Position numbers and translations under genes: made by a program. Source: Lactarius indigo (Eukaryota > Basidiomycota > Agaricomycetes > Russulales > Russulaceae). From it: a stretch of 64,000 nt of DNA. Position 1 is the stretch's first letter. The number at the start of each line of letters is the position of its first letter. The stretch spans positions 2,914,001-2,978,000 of the forward strand of contig JAFKAC010000001.1 of the NCBI GenBank assembly GCA_025766275.1, written 5' to 3'. A model generated the notes under the pieces. It was not told the DNA's origin, searched no databases, and saw only the letters and a program-made list of their open reading frames with translations. This document shows, piece after piece, positions 46,040 through 58,414 of the stretch.

Positions 46040-47405
46040 CTAGCCAATATAAATGTACCCCAACTCATTGGGTGTGTGATTAACAGTCATGAGTGAGTTA
46101 AGTCCATTGACATGATTCTGGCCAAGCTCCTCAGGCGTCATTGCACCTATCACATAGGTCAGTGGCTTGCGATCCCGGTGATACTGTGCACCTCACCGAA
46201 GTAGAAATAGGCCCGAATCTGTGATTTACCCTTCATGTAATTGGTGGTCTGCTCAAGGAAGGCCTTGATTTCGTTGTAATTGAGTTGCTGGTTCTGACCA
46301 GAATAATCCTATTGTTAAATCAACTCAGCCTCCATCTCCGGTGTCGCTGAGGATAATGAAAAGAATAACCTGTGCAGCATACTCCGTCAACCAGATCTCA
46401 TCACCCGGGAAAGCCTTCATGAAATTTTCCATGAAATTGATGAAACTCGCGACAGTGACACCGTAAAAGTGCGTGGCTATGCCATCAAGCTACAAAGGCC
46501 AATCAGAGCAGTGAACCAATTAGAACCAGCGTGAGCAGACCTTGCCGCCTTGTTGTCTGGCCTTCTTGACGAAAGACTGGATCCATGCGAAGCCAGTAGG
46601 AGAATTTGTACACGCAGGCGAAATAATCTCGTATCCAAGGTGTGTAAGAGGGGCGACGTATTCCATAAACAACTGAACGGCCTGATCAACCCCTAGATTG
46701 CTTTGACTGGCCAGCTCAGGCCTGGGATCTTGTTAGTAGCAATTTAACGAATAAGCCAGAAAACTTACTCATTGAAAAGAAAGACACGCTTGGCGTAACC
46801 AGCAACTAGGATGCCAGGGGCTTTATAGGCATCATTCGCACCCCAAACGTGAGGGATGAATTCGAAACCACACTTGGCGACATCCACATCAACGTATTTT
46901 GTGAGCTTCCAGTTATACGTACTGGACAAACAGGTCAGGAAAACTCTGGAAGAAGCGAGAAAAATACTTACAGTCCCGTCTGGGCAGTCTTGAAGTGGCA
47001 GATAGCGGACTGTTCGTTATTGGACCAGGCAAGGCCAACCTTGGCAGACCCAGAAGAAACCTGAGGAGTGACCGCGGGTGTATGTGAGGTGCTAGAGGAA
47101 CTAGTAGTAGGGGGAGGATTCGGTTTGGTGGTAGTGGAAGATGAAGATGAGTGATGGTGAGAAGGGGGAGGGGTATATGCAGGCGGATTGGAAGAATGAG
47201 AGCTGGTACTGGTAGATGGACGAGGCTTGCAGCGCTTCGTCGATTCACCGCGCTTTTTCTTGGCAATACCAGCGTGGGCGTAGTTAAGGTTACGGGCGAC
47301 ATGAGCTCGTTCTACGGCTAGGGCATTTGTGGCAGGGGTAAGCGAGATGTAAAAGATGGCGAATGAGACGACGGCAAGGAAATTGATAAATTTAGTGGGA
47401 GCCAT
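46040..47405 (-). CDS. Secreted glycoside hydrolase family 128 (endo-beta-1,3-glucanase type)
   Basis: A GH128 (Glyco_hydro_cc) enzyme, probably acting on beta-1,3-glucan of the cell wall. The signal peptide is MAPTKFINFLAVVSFAIFYI with SLTPATNALA. A basic KKKRGESTKR site follows, then a Ser/Thr/Pro/His-rich linker of about 70 residues. The catalytic domain begins KVGLAWSNNEQSAICHFKTA. The acid/base glutamate is probably in RVFLFNEPE and the nucleophile in EIWLTEYA. Other pieces: CGFEFIPHVWGANDAYK, YVAPLTHLGYEIISPACTN, LDGIATHFYG and QIRAYFYFG. The C-terminus reads LNSLMTVNHTPNELGYIYIG, TAG at 46040-46042. About seven exons. The N-terminal linker suggests cell-wall attachment or spacing. Confidence 0.87.
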
Positions 47406-47720
47406 TGGAAGGAGAGATATAGATAAAAGAATGGAAGAGGCCGTTGGCCAAGGAGGAGAGGAGGGGGAGACTAGAGGTTGAGAGTAGCGACGAGCCGCTT
47501 TAGCCTTGTTTTAAATAGAAAGCTTACATAATGTGTCAGGCAACGACTGCGCCGTTCCTTGGCACTTGGCGGGCAGAGCCGAACCAATCGTAATCAGCAA
47601 TCTCTTTCTATATTCCCTGTCTTTTTTTTTTTCATCAACAACGACCAAGTTTGACAACGACAACTGAAAACCAGTTCCTTCCAACTAATTCCACCTCTTG
47701 CCTCTAATTCAAAAAAAAAA
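47406..47720. promoter_or_regulatory. Divergent promoter region, GH128 and RRM genes
   Basis: 315 bases between two divergent ATGs. An A10 run directly precedes the RRM-protein start codon (47711-47720) and a T10 tract lies at about 47623-47632. Confidence 0.5.
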
Positions 47721-48899
47721 ATGTCTGATGCCCCCGCCGCCCCCGTCACCGAGCAAGGCGTGCCTCCGGTTACGCAGTCCGAAGAAGTTCCTTCTTTCAA
47801 GGTAACCCGTAATCCCTTCTCGTTGATACTGCCCTCCTTCACATACTTCACAGGTCTTCGTTGGAAATCTTGCGTATTCTACCACGGATGAAGGGCTGAA
47901 GGCGTTTTTCGAGCCCGTTCAGAGCGACATGTGCGACTTTTTTGCCACCTTCCATCTCGCTGGCTTCGTGCACAGCCCTGTCTGCAATCCAATACTGATT
48001 ACGTATCTCGCCTCATGCTTGACAGTATCTCCGCCCAAGTTATCCTGCGCGGAACCAGGTCCGCGGGCTATGGGTTCGTCGCCTTCTCCACAGCTGAAGC
48101 TGCCCAGAACGCCGTCGAGCTCCTTGATAAGAAGCAACTTGACGACCGCCCGATCATCGTCGAGATAGCAAAGCCGGCTGATCAAAAAGAAAGGGAGAGG
48201 AAAGACAGGAAAGTACCCCGCAGGCGCACTGGCAGACGAGGCTCCAAGGCTGTTCCTGGAGAGGTTACCGAAGCCGAGGCCAATGGCGAAGTCAAGACGG
48301 AGGACGCTCCTCCGGCCGAAGGTGAAGCCACCAAACCTAAGAAGAAGAAGAAAAAGTCCGCGGTGAGTTTTTTATATGCGCCTTGATCTGGAAACCCCGA
48401 CATTCACCCTGCATTCAACCAGAGGAAGCCAAAGGCCACCGTGGCAGTTACTGATGGCGAAGCCGAGCTTGCTGCCCCCACCTCTGAGGGCGAGTCGAAG
48501 CCTGCTCGCAAAAGGCGCACTCTCCGTCCCCGTCGTGCCGCAGGCGAAGAGCCCACTGGCGAGCCCTCCAAGTCGGTGCTCTTTGTCGCCAACCTTGGTT
48601 TCAATATCGATGACGCCGCGCTCACCTCTCTGTTCACCGAAGCCGGTATCAACGTCGTTTCTGCTCGTATTGTCCGCAGGCAGTACGGTCGTCCGCGCAA
48701 GAGTAAGGGCTACGGATTCGTCGATGTTGGCAATGAGGATGAACAGACGAAGGCCATTGCCGCTCTCGAGGGCAAGGACGTCGGCGGACGACCCATCGCT
48801 GTCAAGATCGCAGTCAATGCTCAAAGTGAGGAAGCCAAAGAAGAGGATGCTGCAGTTGAGGAGGAAGGCACCACCGAGGTTGCCGTCGTGGATACGTGA
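47721..48899 (+). CDS. Two-RRM RNA-binding protein
   Basis: An RNA-binding protein with RRM1 FKVFVGNLAYSTTDEGLKAF (RNP2) and SAGYGFVAFSTAEAAQNAVE (RNP1), and RRM2 SVLFVANLGFNIDDAALTSL (RNP2) and KSKGYGFVDVGNEDEQTKAI (RNP1). A highly charged linker with KKKKKKS and RRRTGRRG stretches joins them; the C-terminus is acidic (EEAKEEDAAVEEE). About four exons, stop TGA at 48897-48899. The order is reminiscent of fission yeast Rnp24-type proteins, which would suggest a nuclear role; the exact function is unknown. The start follows an A10 leader tract. Confidence 0.87.
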
Positions 48900-49177
48900 T
48901 GGCCTCCAAACTCCCTTTAATTGATGACTCATGACCCCAATGTTTTCGATGCCCGTTAACTTCTCTCCCTGGATGGAAGGTTGTCCAAACTACGTGCTGA
49001 CCGTCGTGTTTTTCGGCACGCTATTTGTTTCAGTTTTATGCGTGTTCTACCTCTTCGAGAAAACTCCTTGGTCTAGCACCGGTTTTTTTTTTACTTGATA
49101 AGTCTGGATAGAGTGTCATAGTTTCGTACATGTACTACGACACTTCTTTCATGACATGATCATCACACGTCGTATCA

Positions 49178-50510
49178 ATGGCCAACGGAAGTGACGACGA
49201 CGATTACCTCTCCGACAAATTTCTTGTTAATACTGATGAGCCACAGAAGCCAAAAACCTATAGCGAAAAACGCAAAGAAGCCCTATTCAAATCTCGTCTC
49301 AAGAATGAACTAAACAGGACCAAAAGTCGCAGACAACTTGAACTCGAATCGCGTGAAGAGGGCCTGTCCAAAAGCCTTTTCGAACGTGCAGAAGATGAGA
49401 CGTCTGGGCGTGGATCAGAAAACAAGGCCCTCTCCATGATGATGAAAATGGGCTTCAAGCCTGGCCAAGCCCTTGGTGTGACAACCCAGGCCGATGAGGG
49501 CAGCACAAGCCCATCTTCGTCACCGTCCCCACCCCCTCTAGACCCGATACACAAACCACAGCGGGACATTAGCCCACCCCAGGAGACATCAACCACCCAA
49601 ACAGAAAGGCAATTAGTGAATCCGCTCCCTCTCAACGAGTGGTCAGGCACGTTAGATGTCCCCCTGCGTTCTTTTCATTTAATCACTTCTGTCCCCATTT
49701 GCTCCCCTCTCTTCATTTTTTTTTCTGTCGTATGTGCTTCTACGTCACTAAGATAGCGTTCTTGTTTCACAGGGAGGAAGGGCATCGGCCTCGGCAAGCG
49801 CGCGCCTTCGCCCAATGAGCTCGAACGCCTTACAAAGGCAGCCAAGGTTATGGAAGAGGCGGAAAAGGAGTCATTCAGGGACCGGACACGACGCGAATTT
49901 GAGCAGCGGCGTGCAGAGGCTCGGCTGGCGCCCGCCCAGCAAACCTGCGCGAGTCTAGACGAACGTGCAGGCAAAGAGGTAAGGCGGACACTCCGCTTTG
50001 CTCAACGCGTCCACTTCCTATTCCCCCCAAATTTTTTACTGGCCAAAAACTAAATTCTTCCGCAGTTCAATGTATTCTGGCTCAATCCGACGAATCCCGA
50101 GTCGTTCCCGGCTGGGCTCATGGAGGCCCTGTCCGAGACAGTCGCTCCTGCGTGGCGTGGAGACGGCCCGATAGAAGAAAGACTGCGCGCACAGATACAG
50201 GCTGATATGCTCGTCCCGCTTGACGACGATGGAGATCTCCCAAAGGACGCGGACCCGAAGAGCGGACCCTGGGCGCCAGAGACAATAGAAGAAGCTACAC
50301 AATTTTTGTGTTTGAAAGTGAGCGCTACCGTTCCTTTCCCTGTCACAAAATTGACCGACGATCGTTGGTAAGCCCCTGGAGCGTTTAAGCCGCGTTTTGC
50401 AGTATTTGCGTGCAGAGTACCACTACTGCTTCTGGTGTGGCACACAGTATAGAAGTGCGGATGAGATGGCGGACGAATGCCCCGGTCCTGATGAAGACAT
50501 GCACGACTAG
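49178..50510 (+). CDS. GPATCH11: G-patch domain-containing protein 11 homologue
   Basis: A small nuclear RNA-linked protein of the CCDC75/GPATCH11 family. The N-terminus is acidic (MANGSDDDDYLSDKFLVNTD) and is followed by basic helices (KTYSEKRKEALFKSRLKNEL). The G-patch begins SMMMKMGFKPGQALG, is interrupted by a Ser/Pro-rich insert, and resumes as EWSG spliced to GRKGIGLGKR. A coiled coil follows (ERLTKAAKVMEEAEKESFRD). The C-terminal part has LRAEYHYCFWCGTQYRSADE and ECPGPDEDMHD, the Cys-bearing family tail. Four or five exons, stop TAG at 50508-50510. G-patch proteins usually activate DEAH helicases; the partner is not evident here. Confidence 0.88.
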
Positions 50511-50810
50511 CCGAGAATATAGATAGCCACGTTTGTTGGCATTCCACCAAATGATATGAAAGAATTGTTACGAATGAATGGTTACGAATGAAAGCCAAAA
50601 TAATCCATAAGAGTACAGGCAGGAATGATGGTACAGGTTCAATGACAGAGGCGTTGTGTAATTTCGACCTGTAAGGACTGTGTGAGGTGATCAACACGCA
50701 TGTCTGCTGGTGGAGGGAAAAAAAAAAAAGCGAATGAGGTGAGGAATCAATGTCCCAATATGCATATACGTAAGAGTCCATCCAATCAATGCGAGTCACC
50801 GAGCTGGTGG

Positions 50811-51646
50811 TTAATTAGCATCGGCGTCAGTAGTTGCCATGAGCCCTGGGGGATCTAAATCCTCAGCAGGGGATTCCGACAGTTCCGGTGCCGGAGGTGG
50901 GAAAATAAATGACGAGAGGAGAACAGGAAGGGCGGGGATAGCAACAGGAGCCATTGGTTCATCTGATGCTGACCGGGGAAACGAGGCCGATGTCGGTGAC
51001 ATCTGTACCGATTTCCGGCGTAAAAATGTAGAGATAGGTGTGGTGGCATGAATGTCGGCCTCCTGTGACCACGTCTCGCTTCCGCGCCTTGATAATCTCC
51101 CACTTGGGGAGGATCGCAGTCCCCGAGTAGCCCGAGAACTGGGCGAAGGCAGGGGTGAAGTGGACGGTGCCTATCACATAATCAACGTCAATAAACTGTC
51201 TTTGAAACAATTTGTTGCCATGCATACCCTCGTCGATATGCTCGTATCGGACAAGGTCGGGAGGCTCCCTTTTCGCGGAATCTATGGGAAAAAATCAACG
51301 GGCTTCAGCCTTGACGGCGGTAGGATGTACGGCAGAAACGTACAGAGGTAACAGAATAAGGGGAATATCTGCCTTTACCGTGACGTGATACTCGCGGGAT
51401 GTCAGACTCCATAAGGCCACGATCACGTCGATCGCAGTCTGTAGAGACGAAGAGATATGCACCGGTGTTGAAGGTGTGCTGCTGTCGAGAAGACTCTTGT
51501 TCGTCGTCTAGGTCAGACGAAGAGGACGCATCCGAATGAAAGCGCGGGCGGAGGTAGGGGGAGGAAGAAGGATTCCAAGACAGAGACGCCCCGTCTTCGA
51601 GTCCGAGAGAGGACATTAACTCTACGAAGGACGGAAGAGAGGACAT
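50811..51646 (-). CDS. Hypothetical protein
   Basis: Not recognised. The start MSSLPSFVELMSSLGLEDGA (ATG 51644-51646) leads into a Ser-rich low-complexity part (SDASSSSDLDDEQESSRQQ), then HGKGRYSPYS. Middle exons are uncertain: one open frame gives QFIDVDYVIGTVHFTPAFAQ, another MPPHLSLHF. The last exon gives VAIPALPVLLSSFIFPPPAP and ends DADAN, TAA at 50811-50813. The mix of a short conserved N-terminus and a C-terminal helix (IPALPVLLSSFIF) looks like a small lineage-restricted family. The gene is convergent with GPATCH11, 300 bases between stops. Confidence 0.5.
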
Positions 51647-52330
51647 CGTGATGTGGGGGAACAGCGGACGGCTGAAGGTAGTCGCAGCGGGGCAACTGGT
51701 GACATGATCGGATGTGATGAGGGGAGTATATAATGCGTAAAGCATACCCTGGAAACGGACTGGGCGGGAGCGGTGCTAGTTGTTAGGATACATGGGTAAC
51801 ATAGCAAGTTGCGCAGATGGGTGAGGCGCCTCAGTTCGAAAGCAATAATTACTTATCGCGCAGTCGGCAAGGTTACAGCTGACCTGACCCCACCCTACTC
51901 CGCTTTTTGTTTGGGTTCCGTGCCTTCGGTACTGTATCCCCCCCGAGTCAGAGTTGAGGCCTCGAGGCCTCGAGCCCTTATCTTCAGCTTACTCGGCGGG
52001 TTGTGCTTGTTTCTCGAAAAACAAGGCTCGCAAGGGTTTTCACGTCAGCAGAGAGCGTGACGTTGATGTTGTCTCAGTAAAGGCGCTTGTATTTGGTGTT
52101 TCGTCGCAAGTTGCGACGATGGCGGATAGAAACGTATGAGCCGGTGTCGACTGGACCACAATCTGACACGAATAGAAGCCGTTTGATGTCATCACGCCGT
52201 GACTGTACGGTAGCGATGGATCGTCCTGTCATATTTTGCGACCATACACTCTGCGCTGACAACAGCGGGCGTCACGACCGTCACGGTAACGAACTAGATT
52301 GTTGTTGTTGGTGTCTCTCGCACGACGACC
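51647..52330. other. Divergent intergenic region before RPB12
   Basis: About 680 bases between two divergent ATGs. Open frames here (up to 83 codons) have no support. A palindromic CCTCGAGGCCTCGAGCC stretch lies at about 51959-51975. Confidence 0.4.
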
Positions 52331-52684
52331 ATGAATCAACAACAGAATCAGCCAGGCTCTGCAGGCAACAACGTAAACTTTTTGCCTCCTCCAAGACAGG
52401 AGATGGAATATCTTTGTGCCGGTATGCTTCCTTATCTCCAGAGCTGACTGCAATTCGATTTCGTAACTAATGTAAACTATTGTGTGTTTATGGAAGACTG
52501 TGGTGCGAAGAATGACATCAAGCCTCGAGAGCCTATTCGCTGCAGAGAATGTGGGCACCGTATCATGTACAAGAAGAGAACGAAGCGAAGTGAGTCCCTA
52601 GACATCCATCCATCATGGCATTATTGCTTTTGTGCTCGTCGTCCCTAACGGTTCGTGACAGTGGTTCAGTTTGAAGCTCGGTAG
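52331..52684 (+). CDS. RPB12: RNA polymerase subunit ABC10-alpha (Rpb12)
   Basis: A subunit shared by RNA polymerases I, II and III. The start [20 protein letters not shown] (ATG 52331) leads to EMEYLCA, spliced to [20 protein letters not shown]. The four zinc ligands are CxxC plus CxxC. The second exon ends [11 protein letters not shown], and the tiny last exon gives MVQFEAR and TAG at 52682-52684, exactly the family ending. About 70 residues, three exons. It was below the size that a simple frame search shows as one piece. Confidence 0.95.
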
Positions 52685-53009
52685 TCGCGTTGTTTGCTAC
52701 CGGATCAAAAGCTATTTTCCACGCGGCGGTTGTCAACGACCATCAGCAACTAACTTAGCATAGCGCCATTGTACTTTTGTCTTCCCTCTGCTTTTGTTTA
52801 CAATTAAAAAAAAAAGAAAAAGAAAAAGAAAAAGAAAAAGAAAAGACACATTCGTAATCTCTGCTCGGGCCGCAGATGCCGGCCGATGGGCTTGACTCCG
52901 TTGGGGGGCGACGGATGCCGACGCTGGCGACGCTCTCGGAAAAGATCCCGCGACCACCCCTCCGTCTTTCCGTCTTTTCATCGTCAGAGTCGCTCCTGTC
53001 TTCTAGTAA
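52685..53009. repeat. Intergenic with (AAAAAG)n microsatellite
   Basis: An A10 run followed by about five AAAAAG units lies at about 52806-52846, in the space between RPB12 and the bZIP gene. Nothing else is seen in this interval. Confidence 0.7.
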
Positions 53010-54875
53010 ATGACAGATTCAAATAGACGTACCAGGGAGCGTAGCCTCTCCGGCGACTTTGATGTAATTTCCTTGTTGCTTGTGCTCTCGCAATGCTGCC
53101 CGTCTCACGCGCTCCCTCCGTAGTCTGACGGCGACTCTCCTCACGAACTTCAAGACGATGCCCCCTCTGGAAAACCGGGGAGGAAGAAAAACCCTAAGTG
53201 AGTGATCGTTCGCATGGATGTGCTTACGTGCACCGTCTGACACTCCTCAGTTCGCAGGCCGCACGCCGTGACCAGAACAGAATCGCGCAACGTGAATTCC
53301 GTCTGCGCAAGCAACAGCGCGTAATACTTCTTTCCTTTCCCGTACATTACCAGACCAATAGCGTCCCTCCTCATATTTTTCTTCTCAGATCCGCGATCTC
53401 GAAGCAAGAGTCGAGATTTTGTCCGGTGGAAAGGATGAGGCCCTCAGTGAGATGCGGAACATCCTCAAAGGTACACTACACATTCCTATCCATCCGTGCT
53501 CCACTCAAGTTCCGTGGGTATCTTAGACCTCATGGCCGAAAACCATGTACTCCGCGGATTTTTACGCAGCTTGAGCGAATTCATTGGCGAAGGTGCGGGG
53601 GGCTTACTTTCCAAGCTTGGGTGGTCAATGCAAGACTTCGAAAATTTCGTCAACAAGTCCGAGACCGACACGGCGTACGAAAGCTATCAACGCCGAAAGC
53701 GAGAAGGTCAACCCGCCACTTCCTCGGCCTCTCAAACGGCTCCACGAAAGCGCGCTTCCGAGGAGGACACCTCCAACAACCCTAAGAGGCCGCGCGGCCA
53801 CAGCGAGCGTGACGATGCAGACCGTAGTGCCGATGCTTTCCCGGTCTTGATGCCTATGAACTCAGTTCCATCCGGCAGTAACCTTTACACTGGAAGATCT
53901 TCACAAGATGCCAGCCTATTTTCGGAGATCATGCGTGGCCCTAATGGTTCACCAATACTGTTGCCTGGTCCTTCCTCTCCTTCTTACCCAACGTCATCGT
54001 CTCAAGTGCCTCCATCAAATGGCAACTATCAGAACTCATATGTCACCCCACTCAACATGGGGGTGGAGACCACCACCATGAACTCTATTTCTTTTGTCAA
54101 TAATGCGTCCACACCAACGATCCCACAGCAATCTCGCCCAAGCGTAGCTTCCCTTGATGATTTGGACCCTATCGACCCAAAAAACGTTGAGGCACAGAAG
54201 CTGATTTCGTTTGTGGCGTCCCCGTTCCAACCCTTTTGCTTGCTCACCACCCTTGGGCTTCAGATATCACCTGGATAACTACAAGAGGAATAGCGCTTAT
54301 TGCCTGCCTGCCTCCCTTCGTCCGACGCTTGTCCAGAGGTACGTTCCCTCCCGCTCTCGAGCCACACCAGGTAGTTTGACTTATTTGTCAGGACGGTTCC
54401 CCACGGTATAACGAGCTCCTTTCTGGGTCTAATTATCTAGGTAGCTGATGAGTTCGTTGCAGAAAGCGTCATCGATCGGATCCCTCATCCAGACCTCCGC
54501 GACCGGCTGATCCTACTTCGAGGCAAATTCACCTATTCCCCCCCTCTTCGAAACATTTGTAATTGAACGACATTTTTCAGGCCGCTTTAATCTCGTCGAC
54601 TGTCTGCATGACTTCGCATCTGCAGTGACCATACATGGAGACGACGTCCTGGCACATGCGAACTGGGAAATTGGCGAGTCATGGCTTCGGCGCTACGGGT
54701 TCGTTGGTCCATGTCTTTCGTTTACTAGGTCTGATCGCCCATTGTCTCGGAACATACCAGATTCTTAGTAGATCCAAACACGCTGAGTGTCTCCAACAAA
54801 TGGAGACGGGAACACGGCCTGCCCGAATTGCGTATGGTCGATATCGCACCCGAACAGCAGCAGACCCCGACATAG
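53010..54875 (+). CDS. bZIP transcription factor (Yap/AP-1-like) with C-terminal DUF3425-type domain
   Basis: A basic leucine-zipper factor. The start MTDSNRRTRERSLSGDFD (ATG 53010) leads through a small exon (APSGKPGRKKNPN) to the basic region SQAARRDQNRIAQREFRLRK, with the Pap1-like NxxAQxxFR core. The zipper follows: IRDLEARVEILSG, then NILKDLMAENHVLRGFLRSL. A disordered middle has PRKRASEEDTSNNPKRPRGH. The C-terminal part starts YHLDNYKRNSAYCLPASLRP, then IDRIPHPDLRDRLILLRG, LVDCLHDFASAVTIHGDDV and WEIGESWLRRYG; the last exon is FLVDPNTLSVSNKWRREHG. That order is the DUF3425-type layout of fungal bZIPs. One intron (54523-54580) uses a GC donor. About nine exons, stop TAG 54873-54875. No Yap-type Cys-rich redox domain is visible. 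Confidence 0.85.
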
Positions 54876-55686
54876 ACTAGCGACAAATTGTTGTCGCGAC
54901 GACGGTCCCTCTCTCCTTCACTTCGTTGTCTTAGGGACATTTTGTAACCCTTCTTGGGGTCTCGTTGGTTTACGGGGCTCTTCTTTTTTTCTTTTCTTTT
55001 TGTGTTGACTAGGTATCGTTGGTTGCGCTAGGTTGTCGTGCTGTTGATCATTGTATATATACTCGTCCCCTACCAACCTAATCCCCAATCTGTCTATCTG
55101 GGCATAGGCAGCGAATATGGAACCGTAAAATTTCAAATGAAGTTAAGCCGCCTGACCATTGCTGATCACACGCCCCATGAATTTACTGGATGATGACGAT
55201 TTCCACGATCGGACCTCGATACTGTTTTGTTTTTTTTTGAAAATGGCCACATTTAGTCTGTTACTTTCGTGCCCTAAATTTGCATTCGGTAGACACCGGT
55301 GGACACGACGGGCATGTGAAATCATAGACCACGGCAAAATCTATGCGATCTCCTGATTCGTTTCCTAAGTGATTGAACAAATGCGAAATGGTTGCTCTCT
55401 TTGAATCTTCGTACTATGATAATTGTCATATCAGAGACGTCCTGGACAGCAAACTGTAGCCGAAAGAAATAAAATAAAAAATCCACAATAACGGCACCAG
55501 AGAAAAGACGAAAGTAGTAGGGAGTGAGAGGGGGATATAAAGTCTAGTCAATCAAATTCGTCATGTCTTTTCTTTCCGGCAGGTGCACGCGAGACACCTC
55601 GCTCATGAGATCACTCATGAACGTCTGTCCAGACCGAGTCGGCCACGGGGCTGAGTTGCGCACTGAGGTTCGGTATATACATATTC
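54876..55686. other. Convergent 3' region
   Basis: About 810 bases between convergent stops; no coding exon seen. T-rich tracts at about 54985-55005 and 55230-55240. Confidence 0.4.
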
Positions 55687-58414
55687 TAGACGCTGGATGT
55701 TCGTCTTTGTTGTGCAGAAGAATTTCTCCGATATTGTGATTCCTGTTCTTCCAGCGTTCCTCTGCGAAAGGGATAAGAATACATCGTGAGACACGACAGT
55801 GACCGCTTACGGTAATGGATTCTCTTGAATGGCCGTGCAAGATAGGAGGGCCAGGATGTTCAAGACTAATTGACAAATGAAGACCACACGCAGGGCATCT
55901 GCGTAAGATTTGATGGCTAATTTTCTTAGCACCGGGTCTAACGATTTAACCACATCTGTGGAGTGCCTTTTTCATCGTGAGCTGGAACTCCGGCGTCGAT
56001 AACGCGGGCTAGTTCACCTGATACGTGAGATGGACTATTTATCCGTCAGCGCGCCTGACCAACACTCGAGAAGGGAAGGAAATTACCTCCTCTGCGTTCG
56101 GCCCATGGATGCGTTGTCGCAACTTGGACAAAAGAATGCTTTGGAACAAGGTCCCACTAAGACTGACCCCAAGCACTTGCCCGGTGGTGCGGAAAAGGTA
56201 GGTGACTGTGAAACCGGTTGGCCAGTGTATGAGAAGTGTGCGCCTTACTTACTCCCGGTAGCCACTGCTACGTCCGTTTTAGAAACACACGCGATGAGAG
56301 CCTGGGGGACATGAGTTTAACGACGTAATGGCGTTCGTGAGAACCCTTACAATGAGGGTTGATGTAATCACGCTCGCCATTCCAAATCCTTGAGGAACGA
56401 TGTCAACCCAAAGGTGCCACTGCGACGAGTTCTCGTTCCACATCGCTATCTGAATGCTGGAGTACACGGCAAGCGCCGCAGAGACCAGAGTGAGTGTGTA
56501 CAGTTTTCCTGTCCGACGCATGATCCTACATAACCAGAGTTTAGATGCGCAATTTACGGTGAAAATATTAGCGGTGACCAACCAGCCTGCAAATACGCTG
56601 CCCGAAGAGAGAGCAATCTGAAATTGAGGTCAACGCATGTCCCCTTGGTATCTGAGCATACAGGCTGACCGAGTGTGGGAGAAGGTGAAGGCCTTCAATT
56701 AAACTGTCAGTTGAGTTCACCCACCCTAATCGGCGGTGGCTTTACCTGTGTCTGTTGATGAATTTAAACGAACAGCGGAGAAGTACTGAGCACAGTGAGA
56801 ACGAATGTATCCTAGCAAGTTCGGAGTGGACACACCAACGGCACGTTGTAAATCTAATTTGTCTGGTCAGCCGCAGGAAGGACAAGTACCAGGGAGGTCG
56901 AGATCGTACCGTGATAAAAGCTGCCATGCTACCGAAAAAGTTGGACATGCATACGGCAAGCGGGGTGCGCTGGGTAATTAAATGGAACGGCATGACAGGG
57001 TAGGGGGCCCACCAGGCCTCCACGACCGCGAAGAGAACTGAAAAGACTGCACTAGTGATAAATAGGCCATAGATTAAGGGGTGTGACCACGGTAAGGACT
57101 CTGAGGATTTAATGCTAAAGCCCAGTAGAAGACAGCCAATAGTGATCGCGAGAGTGGCAGAGCCAGCGAAGTCCATCCTGCGCATCTTGGAGTATAACGA
57201 TTGATTCTTTACTTCTTGAGAAATCGGGACCGAAACCTTCAACGTCACCAATACGAATGAAAAGGCCAATATGGGTATCTAGAGAACCGACAGGTTAACT
57301 GATACCGTCTTCCAAGTTGAGCAAATTGGACAGGAAAGGTCCGACCTGGAATAGAAAGGCAGACCGCCTGCATGGAACTGTCATTCTATCTCTGTCTGAG
57401 TGTCAACTTTGTAAAACATACCACCCAAAGGTATCATTCATCCAACCGCCTAGAGGTCCGCCGATGCCTGACCCAAGTCCAAACATACTGTCCAGAATAA
57501 ATAAAAGTTGCTGAGGCTGACGAATTACGTTCTCCTCACACGTTTGCCCAGCCTTGATACAATCCCCGTTGTTTCCTGGTTAGAATTTCACTTTTCAATT
57601 ACGATCCTAGCAGAGGAAAACGTACAATGGAATTAGGTCTGTAAGGGTCACACTCGACACTGCACGGTGGGCCGTTTGTCGGTGACAGGTTACAAACTCA
57701 GATAAATGACATGATCACCTGTCATGATTCTAAAAAGGAGAGAACCAAAGGGTCAGCTCTCGAGGAAACGTGCCGTATAATTGGGACGGACCCTCCGCCA
57801 CCCATGCCCGCCACTGCTCTGGCGGCAATCAGGGCTTCCATCGAGGGGGCAATTCCACAGCATATGGTGCCTGCACCTATTGGTTCGGCACAAACGTTGG
57901 CAATGGTCAAATTACACGGTTCACGTGTGCCACCAACCGAAGAGTGTCAAGCCCAATAGCATAGCGCCGCGTCGACCCAAGATATCCGACAATCGGCCTA
58001 TATCGTCATAGAATGAACGAGTTCTGATAAATGCGAATCAATAGCGAGTGTACGTACCATACAGAGGTGTGAAACAACACACCGAAAGCAGATAGGAAGT
58101 GCCGATGTAAGAGGCCTGATTAGATTTATTAAAATAGTTGCCGATGGGCGTCATAAGAGTGGCAACAATCGTCCCTGTGCGTCGTTCACCAACAGCTGAG
58201 CGGTAATGTCGTCGTCCTTACCATCTAGTGCACCCAAGAACACAGGACTCCACAACCCAACAAGAATCCAGACGAGATCCGCCCTTGATACATGAATGAC
58301 TGCTGGGTCCGGCGAGGTTGGAGAAGGGGCTTCGGGCACGTCGTCTGCACGAAGATCGCGGGGGGATGAAAGTAACGGGCTCGATTCTGAAGGGGACCAA
58401 TCTCTGGGACGCAT
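55687..58414 (-). CDS. MFS drug/amino-acid transporter (DHA2, Vba-like)
   Basis: A major facilitator of the DHA2 type, which includes vacuolar basic amino acid (Vba) and drug exporters. The acidic cytosolic N-terminus is MRPRDWSPSESSPLLSSPRD. The first helix, LVWILVGLWSPVFLGALDG, is spliced to TIVATLMTPIGNYFNKSNQA. The conserved loop is GRLSDILGRRGAMLLGL, then CCGIAPSMEALIAARAVAGM. Later helices: SATLATIGCLLLGFSI-like, LFITSAVFSVLFAVVEAWWA and PFHLITQRTPLAVCMSNFFG. The C-terminal helix is LRVVFICQLVLNILALLS; the last exon gives GTLEEQESQYRRNSSAQQ and TAG at 55687-55689. About a dozen short exons; many borders are estimated. The dileucine-like PSESSPLLSS fits vacuolar sorting. Substrate unknown. 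Confidence 0.78.

Noticed and set aside
50050..50799. 249-codon minus-strand open frame
   Set aside because: Antisense to the conserved 3' exons of GPATCH11 and its 3' region; no family resemblance.
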